Source: Flavobacteriales bacterium | GTDB taxonomy: Bacteria > Bacteroidota > Bacteroidia > Flavobacteriales > UBA7430 | Direction: 5' to 3' | Assembly (NCBI GenBank): GCA_002685115.1 | Contig: NYWQ01000078.1 | Coordinates: 2,666-8,224 of the forward strand | DNA length: 5,559 nt | Part shown: piece by piece, positions 1 to 5,559 of the stretch | Numbering within the stretch: the stretch's first letter is position 1 | How the letters are laid out: the number at the start of each line of letters is the position of its first letter | Notes under the pieces: generated by a model | What the model saw: only the letters and a program-made list of their open reading frames with translations | Databases searched by the model: none | Told to the model about the DNA's origin: nothing | Position numbers and translations under genes: made by a program

Positions 1-2859
1 TCCTACCCTAACATCGGGTCAAATTTATATACAAATCCTATAGACATTAGCGCAACAACCGTAGTAAAAGCAACAACCGTAAGTGCCAACGCGGAAATTT
101 TAAATAGTTTTATGGAATACGGCACGTTTTTTATTAACGAAACCTTCACCATGCCTGTTCTATCTGTTTCTGGAGATGAAATTGACGAATTGCTCAGTGG
201 AGATGAAATTAAACCGCTCGGAACTTTTGAATATTTCAAACAAAATGGTGAATTAGCAGACAAAGCCAGAGGCGAATTTAACGAACATGGAAACGACTCT
301 TGGGGCTATGACCAAAGAGGGTTTGACTACATCACCAGAGATCAATTGGGCTACAACTACGCTATTAAAGACGAGTTGTTTCGCACCAAAAACAGAAACA
401 AATACCAACGCTTAATCATAAAAGCAGCTGCCAACGATAATTATCCCTTTGCTTATGGCGGGAGCGGAGCACATATTAGAGATTCGTACGTGCAATCACT
501 CTCACAAATTGCTGATTTAAGAATGGATGAACGCTCTTTTGAGCCCTGCATACTATTTTCGAACGGAGAATATTGGGGCTTGTATGAAATTAGAGAAAAA
601 GTAGACGACAAGGACTTTACAGATTATTACTACGATCAAGATTCGGTTTCATTCCTTAAAACTTGGGGAGGTACATGGGTAGATGTAATCTCTGATGGAC
701 AAACTGAACAATCCGTTGAGGATGACTGGGAAGCTATAAGGAATTACATAACCAGTAACGACATGAGCATCCCCGAAAATTACAACTACGCCAAAAGTGT
801 TTTTAACATGGGCAGCTTAATTGATTATTTCATATTAAATACATACGTTGTAAACGCAGATTGGCTTAACTGGAATACGGCATGGTGGCATGGACTTAAA
901 GAGAACGGAGAAAAGAAAAAGTGGCGGTATGTTTTGTGGGATATGGACAATACCTTTGACCATGGGGCAAATTACACGAACATCCCAGACCAAAACCCAG
1001 ACTCAGACCCCTGCGATCCGGAAAACTTAGGTGATGATGAAACTGGAGAGCAAGGACACATCCCTATTTGGAATGCTTTATTAAACAACGAAGAGTTTTT
1101 TGCAGATTACATCAATCGATGGACCGATCTATCCAATAGTTATTTTAGTTGTGACTTTTTAATTGGACACCTCGACAGTTTAATCGATATTATTGAACCA
1201 GAAATGCCTGCTCAAATTGAAAAATGGGGTGGCAATTACACGACTTGGGTAAACAATGTGCAAGACATGCGCGATTTTATCACCACTAGATGTGAAATTA
1301 TTAACGGTGGTATATTAAACTGCTACGAAGACGAGTTTAACATCGATGGCCCTTATGATGTAACCATTGTAGTTGAGCCGCCACTATCTGGAGAAATTAG
1401 TTTAAATGGATTTGACCTAGACCAAAGCCCCTTTAACGGTCAATATTTTGGGGGTGTATTGCAAGAGATTGAAGCGACTGCAAATCCAAATTACACATTC
1501 GATTACTGGGAATTTAGCAACGGAACACCTGTCATGGGAACCAGCAATACGTTGGAGTATTTCTTGAGCTCAGGGCAAACTATTACAGCTCATTTTACGC
1601 CAAATAACACGCTCATTCTACCGCCTGGAAATGACGGTACTTTGGTCATTAACGGAACTTCTTTTACTTCTTTTCCCGATACTATTGCCGTTATGGAAAC
1701 CGTGAGCCTTGAAGCCATCCCTGACCTTGGATTCTTATTCGATTACTGGACCATTTCTAATGGTACAATTGACGACCCAACAAACCCAAACTCAACTGCT
1801 ACCCTACTGGGGAATAGTACAATAACCGCAGTATACATACCAAACCCAGTACTTACCGTTGCTACAAACACGGTTGGAACTGTAGTAATTAATGGCGTTA
1901 ATTACAACAACTTTCCACAAAGTATATACCTGTACGGAACAAATTCTATACAGGCCATTGCACCGGTAGGATATCAATTTGACTATTGGACCTACAACGG
2001 AGAAAACATAAGTAGCACGCAAAACACCAACACAACCATAGACATTTTTTCTAACGCTGCCCTAAAAGCACATTTTAGTAAAATTAAACTCCAAGTTTTA
2101 TTTGACATCTCACACCCTAGCGGAGGAACTATTTTTCTGAACAACGAAGTTATTTCGGATATGCCCGTAAACAGAACCGTTTACTACGGAGACATTTATA
2201 CGATTGAGATTGTCCTTAACCCAAATTATTTGTTGGGAAATTGGGAAATTGAAAATTCAACAAATACAACACAACAAACCTTTACACTGGCTTTTACAGA
2301 AAATGAGACCATAACGGCACTATTGAACAAACAAGTGCACTTAACCGTAAGCGTAGAACCTGAGAATGCAGGTATAATTTTAGGAGATGGAACAGAACTC
2401 CTTCAAAGCCCCTCCTTCCAAACGTATCTTGAAAATACAAGCATCAATCTTGAGGCAATACCTGAACTAGATTATAAATTTGATTACTTTGTTCGAAACC
2501 AAGGTATACTTTCCAACGAGCTAAACTTTGAATACACAATTGAGCATGACGACACCCTAAGAGTTCTTTTTAGTGAAAAAGAACTGACACTATTTATCCC
2601 TAATAGTTTTACGCCTAATGCCGATGGGTTAAATGATGTGTTTAAACCAAAAGGTAATTTGGCTAAAATTAAAGAGTACGAACTGCTCATTTTTGACAGT
2701 TGGGGTGAATTGGTGTTCCAATCTAACGAAATAAATGAGGGATGGAATGCTCAGAATATCGACTACAGCACTACAAATGTATTTATGTATAAAATTACAC
2801 TTCGCTCCGCATTAACAAATGATCGGTTTGAATACAAAGGTACTGTTTCGGTTTTATAG
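1..2859 (+). CDS. Secreted CotH kinase-like protein with InlB-type repeats and T9SS type-B sorting domain (5' end missing)
   Basis: The frame is open to the left edge, so this is the last 952 codons of a longer gene. The ATG at 112 is internal: the 37 upstream codons read like the end of a chitobiase/hexosaminidase-C domain (YTNPIDISATTVVKA), which often precedes CotH domains. In window residue numbers, the CotH-like domain spans about 39-430. Its family hallmarks are the 'NGEYWGLYEIREK' block at 188-199, NADWLNWN at 285-292 and WDMDNTF at 313-319, whose aspartates match the likely metal/ATP-binding residues of CotH kinases. Five beta repeats (about 452-860) and a gliding-motility-associated C-terminal domain (about 863-952, with IPNSFTPNADGLNDVF) follow. 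By analogy the protein is exported across the inner membrane, then by T9SS to the surface or outside. Many Bacteroidota proteins of this architecture have no known substrate, so protein kinase activity is only inferred. The gene ends with TAG and shows no frameshift. Domain assignment is firm; function is not. Confidence 0.9.
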   Translation, partial: SYPNIGSNLYTNPIDISATTVVKATTVSANAEILNSFMEYGTFFINETFTMPVLSVSGDEIDELLSGDEIKPLGTFEYFKQNGELADKARGEFNEHGNDSWGYDQRGFDYITRDQLGYNYAIKDELFRTKNRNKYQRLIIKAAANDNYPFAYGGSGAHIRDSYVQSLSQIADLRMDERSFEPCILFSNGEYWGLYEIREKVDDKDFTDYYYDQDSVSFLKTWGGTWVDVISDGQTEQSVEDDWEAIRNYITSNDMSIPENYNYAKSVFNMGSLIDYFILNTYVVNADWLNWNTAWWHGLKENGEKKKWRYVLWDMDNTFDHGANYTNIPDQNPDSDPCDPENLGDDETGEQGHIPIWNALLNNEEFFADYINRWTDLSNSYFSCDFLIGHLDSLIDIIEPEMPAQIEKWGGNYTTWVNNVQDMRDFITTRCEIINGGILNCYEDEFNIDGPYDVTIVVEPPLSGEISLNGFDLDQSPFNGQYFGGVLQEIEATANPNYTFDYWEFSNGTPVMGTSNTLEYFLSSGQTITAHFTPNNTLILPPGNDGTLVINGTSFTSFPDTIAVMETVSLEAIPDLGFLFDYWTISNGTIDDPTNPNSTATLLGNSTITAVYIPNPVLTVATNTVGTVVINGVNYNNFPQSIYLYGTNSIQAIAPVGYQFDYWTYNGENISSTQNTNTTIDIFSNAALKAHFSKIKLQVLFDISHPSGGTIFLNNEVISDMPVNRTVYYGDIYTIEIVLNPNYLLGNWEIENSTNTTQQTFTLAFTENETITALLNKQVHLTVSVEPENAGIILGDGTELLQSPSFQTYLENTSINLEAIPELDYKFDYFVRNQGILSNELNFEYTIEHDDTLRVLFSEKELTLFIPNSFTPNADGLNDVFKPKGNLAKIKEYELLIFDSWGELVFQSNEINEGWNAQNIDYSTTNVFMYKITLRSALTNDRFEYKGTVSVL
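1354..2580 (+). repeat. Five tandem InlB-type (divergent B-repeat) beta domains within the CotH protein
   Basis: Five diverged units of about 78-84 residues lie at approximately 452-536, 537-616, 617-694, 695-777 and 778-860 of the in-window protein. Each starts with a beta strand and a Gly-rich turn (for example GTLVINGTSF, GTVVINGVNY), has a central aromatic core, and ends in a strand such as ITAHF, ITAVY, LKAHF, ITALL or LRVLF. The core is FDYW in units 1-3, with the Trp at residues 503, 583 and 663. It becomes GNW (Trp 748) in unit 4 and FDYF in unit 5. Such repeats usually act as stalk or adhesion modules in cell-surface proteins. Boundaries are approximate, judged by eye. Confidence 0.8.
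2587..2856 (+). other. T9SS type-B sorting domain (gliding motility-associated C-terminal domain, CHU_C-like)
   Basis: The last 90 residues match the family pattern: an entry strand with IPNSFTPNADGLNDVF, then YELLIFDSWGELVFQS, then a GWNAQ turn, and a final FEYKGTVSVL strand at the extreme C-terminus. In Bacteroidota this domain directs cargo through the type IX secretion system and is characteristic of type-B sorting. It shows that the protein is meant for the cell surface or medium and that the host has a T9SS, although no T9SS genes are in the window. Confidence 0.93.
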
Positions 2860-2927
2860 CTAACACAGGTATAGCGATGCCCTAAACTTGTTGAAAATTC
2901 TTCTATATTTACGCATCAAATATAAAA

Positions 2928-4364
2928 ATGATGCAAAAAGAAAAACAACTTTCATTGGGAGTAGCCTTGTTACCTATCCTTTTTTTAATTGTCCTACTTT
3001 CTTTAAACGTCTATTATTACGGAGACGATTCGCTCGCTGGAGCCAACCAAATAGCCTTGCTTTTAGCGGCTGCTTTTTGCACTGTTTTAGCGACTAAAAG
3101 AGGGGCTAAATGGGAAAAGCTACTCGAAGGAATAAAAAACAGTATTTCTGACGCCTTGCCTGCGCTGCTTATTCTTCTGGTTATTGGATCTTTGGCTGGA
3201 ACTTGGCTCATTAGTGGTATCGTACCCGCCATGATTTATTACGGTTTGCAAATTGTGAACCCTACTTATTTTCTAGTTGCAGCATGTATCGTTAGTGCTA
3301 TTATTTCTTTAGCAACTGGCTCATCCTGGTCAACAATAGCTACTATTGGTGTTGCCTTATTAGGAATTGGACAAGCAATTGGTATGTCTGAAGCAATGGT
3401 TGCAGGAGCCGTCATTTCTGGCGCTTATTTTGGCGATAAAATGTCGCCATTATCAGACACTACCAATTTAGCTCCAGCCATGGCAGGAACAAATTTAATA
3501 GCGCACATCAAATACATGACTTACACAACCGTTCCTTCCATTGTAATTACACTGGTTCTATTTTTAATTATTGGGCTTAACCTAGAAACAAAAACATCTC
3601 CAGATGATATTGATGTAATACTAACAGCCTTACAATCAAAATTCAACATTAGCCCTTGGTTGTTTTTAGTACCCGTAATCGTAATCATTTTAATAGTAAA
3701 AAAAACACCCGCTATACCAACCTTATTTGCAGGTACGTTATTAGGTGCAATTACCGCAATTGTTGCCCAACCTACGATTATACTCGAACTGGGCGGATCA
3801 ACCGACTTTTTCAAAGCAGCTTTCGTTTCAGTAATTGATGCCATGAGTCGAGAAATCAGCATTTCAACAGCTAATGAAATGATCAATGGATTGTTAAGTA
3901 CGGGCGGAATGTACGGTATGCTCAATACCGTTTGGCTTATCATATGCGCTATGTGTTTTGGAGGGATCATGGAGGCTTCGGGGTTCTTAAAAAGAATTTC
4001 TAATGCCCTTATGAGTTTGGCAACCAACACGGCATCTTTAGTAGCCACAACCACTGGAACGTGTATTTTCTTTAACATGACAGCTTCTGATCAATATTTA
4101 GCGATTGTGGTTCCGGGTAAAATGTTTAAAAATGCCTATAAAGATATGGAGCTGGCTCCAGAAAACTTGAGTAGAACACTAGAAGACTCGGGTACGGTTA
4201 CCTCTGTATTAATTCCGTGGAATACCTGTGGAGCTACTCAAGCAGGTATACTTGGAGTAGGAACATTAACCTACTTGCCTTTTTGCTTCTTTAACATTAT
4301 TAGCCCCTTAATGACCATACTATATGCTGTAGTAGGCTATAAAATAAAGAAACTAAAAACTTAA
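2928..4364 (+). CDS. nhaC: NhaC-family Na+/H+ antiporter
   Basis: This 478-residue integral membrane protein is expected to exchange internal Na+ for external H+ at the inner membrane, serving sodium and pH homeostasis. Family marks are the block at 129-141 with GSSWSTIATIG, the block at 165-187 with GAYFGDKMSPLSDTTNLAP, 384-400 with ASDQYLAIVVPGKMF, and 418-436 with LEDSGTVTSVLIPWNTCG. About a dozen hydrophobic segments are visible, for example at 10-27, 76-95, 114-128, 202-218, 243-257, 328-345 and 450-471. The length is close to that of known NhaC proteins (about 460-500). Two ATGs stand side by side at 2928 and 2931; the first is used here, and the choice changes one residue. The sequence before the start is A/T-rich without a Shine-Dalgarno site, as is usual in Bacteroidota. 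The gap to the CotH gene is 68 bases, so it may have its own promoter. Substrate specificity within the ion transporter superfamily (Na+/H+ versus malate/lactate exchange, as in the related MleN) cannot be settled from sequence alone. Confidence 0.92.
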   Translation: MMQKEKQLSLGVALLPILFLIVLLSLNVYYYGDDSLAGANQIALLLAAAFCTVLATKRGAKWEKLLEGIKNSISDALPALLILLVIGSLAGTWLISGIVPAMIYYGLQIVNPTYFLVAACIVSAIISLATGSSWSTIATIGVALLGIGQAIGMSEAMVAGAVISGAYFGDKMSPLSDTTNLAPAMAGTNLIAHIKYMTYTTVPSIVITLVLFLIIGLNLETKTSPDDIDVILTALQSKFNISPWLFLVPVIVIILIVKKTPAIPTLFAGTLLGAITAIVAQPTIILELGGSTDFFKAAFVSVIDAMSREISISTANEMINGLLSTGGMYGMLNTVWLIICAMCFGGIMEASGFLKRISNALMSLATNTASLVATTTGTCIFFNMTASDQYLAIVVPGKMFKNAYKDMELAPENLSRTLEDSGTVTSVLIPWNTCGATQAGILGVGTLTYLPFCFFNIISPLMTILYAVVGYKIKKLKT

Positions 4365-4426
4365 TTTTTACCTTTTTCCTTTAGTATATCTAATGGCTTA
4401 CCTAAATTCGCAAAAAATTTACATTT

Positions 4427-4939
4427 ATGTATAACAAAGAAATAAAAGCAATTCTCTCGTTAATCATACTCAGTTTTAGTGTGTATTTATTTTCAAATGG
4501 AGAAATTGGCTACGGGATACTAGTACTATTAGTAATGGGATTGGTTGTTTTGAGTATTTTTAAAGACGAGCGAATCCTAAGAGCTTTCTATTACCTGCGT
4601 AAAAACGATATGCAAAAGGCTGAAGCGGTGCTCCAAAAAATCAAACATCCAGAGAAACTAATCAAATCTCAAGAAGCCTATTTTAACTACTTAAACGGAT
4701 TAGTGCTTTCTCAAACTCAAATGAATAAAGCTGAAAAGTTTTTTAAACGAGCTTTAAATATAGGGCTTAGAAGTGACACAGATAGAGCTGTAGCAAAACT
4801 TAACTTGGCCGGATTAGCAATGTCAAGAAGAAGAAAACGAGAAGCTACAGCACTCTTAACAGAGGTTAAAAAATTAGACAAACACAACATGCTTGACGAT
4901 CAATTGAAGATGATGAAACAACAAATGAAAAGAATCTAA
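4427..4939 (+). CDS. Membrane-anchored TPR-like protein of unknown function
   Basis: I do not recognise a named family for this 170-residue protein. Two hydrophobic segments (about 8-23 and 27-45), separated by the short turn SNGEIG, form an N-terminal hairpin in the inner membrane. A soluble, mostly cytoplasmic, basic helical part follows. It has TPR-like helix pairs at about 49-72 (NDMQKAEAVLQKI), 83-113 (YFNYLNGLVLSQ then KAEKFFKRALNIG) and 119-150 (AKLNLAGLAMSRRRKREA then LLTEVKKLD). The spaced Ala/Leu/aromatic pattern of TPRs is clear in the second pair and weaker in the others. TPRs usually bind partner proteins, so a scaffold or assembly role is a reasonable inference only. The ATG at 4427 is the first in frame and directly precedes the membrane segment. 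It sits 62 bases after nhaC and ends just before an intrinsic terminator, so its transcript probably stops there. Confidence 0.8.
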   Translation: MYNKEIKAILSLIILSFSVYLFSNGEIGYGILVLLVMGLVVLSIFKDERILRAFYYLRKNDMQKAEAVLQKIKHPEKLIKSQEAYFNYLNGLVLSQTQMNKAEKFFKRALNIGLRSDTDRAVAKLNLAGLAMSRRRKREATALLTEVKKLDKHNMLDDQLKMMKQQMKRI

Positions 4940-4943
4940 AGAA

Positions 4944-4969
4944 AGCAGCCTAATGGCTGCTCTTTTTTT
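4944..4969 (+). terminator. Intrinsic (Rho-independent) terminator after the TPR-like gene
   Basis: A perfect 7-bp stem AGCAGCC/GGCTGCT (4944-4950 with 4955-4961) closes a TAAT loop and is followed by C and seven T residues (4963-4969). It begins four bases after the TAA of the upstream gene. This is the only GC-rich hairpin with a T tract that I found in the window's gaps. It implies that the genes to its right need their own promoter or depend on readthrough. Confidence 0.88.
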
Positions 4970-4981
4970 GAATTAATATTT

Positions 4982-4989
4982 TACTTTTG
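4982..4989 (+). promoter_or_regulatory. Candidate Bacteroidota -7 promoter box (TACTTTTG)
   Basis: TACTTTTG matches the Bacteroidota -7 consensus TAnnTTTG at every fixed position. It lies between the terminator and the small gene starting at 4996, where a new promoter would be expected. The nearest TTTG that could serve as the -33 box is at 4967-4970, which leaves only 11 bases between the boxes, shorter than the usual spacing of about 17-23. Support is therefore the -7 box and its location only. If used, transcription would begin close to or at the ATG. Confidence 0.4.
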
Positions 4990-4995
4990 GTTAAA

Positions 4996-5262
4996 ATGAA
5001 AGCACCTAGACTACCATCGTTTTTAAAAACAACTGTTAACAAACAGTTTCAAATGCCTACTCGTTACTACAACGAACGTAAAGAACGTTTAGAAGAAGCA
5101 ATAGAGCGGGCAAACACAAAAAACCATGGTTCGATAAGCAAAGGACATTTTAGCAATGCATGGAGTAAAAAACCTGCAAAGCCAAATACTTCTTCAAGTG
5201 TAAGAGTGCTCGTACTGATTGTTATGCTTAGCGTATTGGCATATTGGATTTTAAAATTCTAA
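4996..5262 (+). CDS. Small C-terminally membrane-anchored protein upstream of mutL, function unknown
   Basis: This 88-residue protein starts at the ATG at 4996. A TTG nine bases earlier (4987) is also in frame but lies inside the candidate promoter box, so it was not chosen. The N-terminal part is basic (KAPRLPSFLK) and contains a charged helix with RYYNERKERLEEAIERA (23-39). A short HFSNAW segment (51-56) and a Pro/Ser-rich linker follow. One hydrophobic helix (about 69-86) lies at the extreme C-terminus, suggesting a tail-anchored inner-membrane protein facing the cytoplasm. From memory, short proteins with an RYY motif, an F..AW segment and a C-terminal helix occur just upstream of mutL in flavobacteria and are sometimes labelled 'riboflavin synthase subunit beta'. 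Nothing here resembles lumazine/riboflavin synthase, so that name should not be transferred. It ends three bases before mutL in the same frame, so co-transcription is likely. Confidence 0.75.
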   Translation: MKAPRLPSFLKTTVNKQFQMPTRYYNERKERLEEAIERANTKNHGSISKGHFSNAWSKKPAKPNTSSSVRVLVLIVMLSVLAYWILKF

Positions 5263-5265
5263 GAT

Positions 5266-5559
5266 TTGATTACACTATTACCAGACCACGTTGCAAACCA
5301 AATTGCTGCCGGAGAAGTTGTTCAAAGACCAGCCGCAGCGGTTAAAGAATTAATGGAGAATGCCATTGATGCTAAGGCTACGGATATAAAACTCATTATT
5401 AAAGATTCTGGCAAAACGCTTATTCAAGTTATCGACAATGGCTCTGGAATGAACGAAGTAGATGCAAGAATGTGCTTTGAGCGTCATGCAACATCAAAAA
5501 TAACTAAGGCAGAAGATCTCTTTGCCCTAAGCACTAAAGGGTTTAGAGGAGAAGCACTG
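5266..5559 (+). CDS. mutL: DNA mismatch repair protein MutL, N-terminal ATPase part (3' end missing)
   Basis: The first 98 residues of MutL are visible before the right edge. MutL couples mismatch recognition by MutS to strand incision, using a GHKL-type ATPase in its N-terminal domain. The sequence shows [19 protein letters not shown] (4-22), motif [11 protein letters not shown] (27-36) with the predicted general base Glu28 and Mg-binding Asn32, motif II DNGSGM (57-62), then RHATSKI (73-79) and the GFRGEAL lid motif (92-98). All key residues are intact. The start must be TTG at 5266 or, less likely, ATT at 5269, because the frame is closed by TAA at 5260-5262 and has no ATG or GTG before the conserved block; the first in-frame ATG (5353) would delete motif I. 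The start lies three bases after the upstream stop, so translational coupling is plausible. The C-terminal dimerisation/endonuclease region is outside the window. Confidence 0.95.
   Translation, partial: MITLLPDHVANQIAAGEVVQRPAAAVKELMENAIDAKATDIKLIIKDSGKTLIQVIDNGSGMNEVDARMCFERHATSKITKAEDLFALSTKGFRGEAL

Noticed and set aside
112..114. ATG as the start of the CotH gene
   Set aside because: The frame is open to base 1 and the 37 upstream codons read as a recognisable domain end, with no signal peptide after this ATG. It is an internal methionine of a gene cut by the window edge.
2855..2875. Direct repeat TATAGC (2855-2860 and 2870-2875), also a GCTA/TAGC inverted pair, after the CotH stop
   Set aside because: Six-base repeats are expected by chance in AT-rich sequence; there is no stable hairpin or T tract.
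2904..2911. TATATTTA as a -7 promoter box for nhaC
   Set aside because: The last base differs from TAnnTTTG, and the nearest TTG (2888-2890) is only 13 bases upstream, too close for a -33 element. A promoter in this gap is likely but I cannot place it.
3521..4078. 185-codon open frame on the - strand
   Set aside because: It lies wholly inside nhaC on the opposite strand and does not resemble a known family. It is a shadow of the antiporter's codon pattern.
4354..4370. TAAAAA/TTTTTA inverted repeat over the nhaC stop as a terminator
   Set aside because: The 6-bp stem is made only of A-T pairs, includes the last codons and stop, and would be too weak to count as an intrinsic terminator in AT-rich DNA.
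4391..4958. Shared octamer TAATGGCT at 4391-4398 and 4951-4958, in the gaps on both sides of the TPR-like gene
   Set aside because: The second copy is explained by the terminator loop and stem, the flanks do not match, and two copies of eight bases are weak evidence of an element.
4987..4989. TTG at 4987 as the start of the small protein
   Set aside because: An ATG three codons downstream is the better start, and the TTG falls inside the candidate -7 box.

Overview
This window comes from a Bacteroidota genome, most likely a flavobacterium-like, low-GC, probably marine or aquatic member. The evidence is a type IX secretion (T9SS) type-B C-terminal sorting domain on the first gene, A-rich start regions without Shine-Dalgarno sequences, a TAnnTTTG promoter box, and a MutL N-terminus of the form [19 protein letters not shown]. 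All five genes are on the + strand, packed with gaps of 3 to about 70 bases. No stretch over 300 bases lacks a gene.

Layout. Positions 1-2859 hold the 3'-terminal 952 codons of a large secreted protein whose beginning lies left of the window. It has the end of a chitobiase/hexosaminidase-C-like segment, a CotH kinase-like domain, five InlB-type beta repeats of about 80 residues, and a gliding-motility-associated C-terminal domain (T9SS type-B cargo signal). Positions 2928-4364 encode an NhaC-family Na+/H+ antiporter. Positions 4427-4939 encode an unnamed membrane-anchored protein with TPR-like helices, followed by a clear intrinsic terminator (4944-4969). A small protein of 88 residues with a C-terminal membrane anchor (4996-5262) follows. 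Three bases later comes mutL, which begins at a TTG (5266) and is cut by the right edge after 98 codons.

How the genes relate. The secreted CotH protein and the antiporter look like independent neighbours. The small anchored protein and mutL form a tight pair, in the same reading frame and separated only by TAA plus one codon, and are very likely co-transcribed. I see no tRNA, rRNA, CRISPR array, insertion sequence or attachment site.

I do not see a convincing undescribed multi-gene system. The points most worth following are the repeat architecture of the CotH protein, the forced TTG start of mutL in frame with the small upstream gene, and a possible near-leaderless promoter that touches the terminator at 4944-4969.
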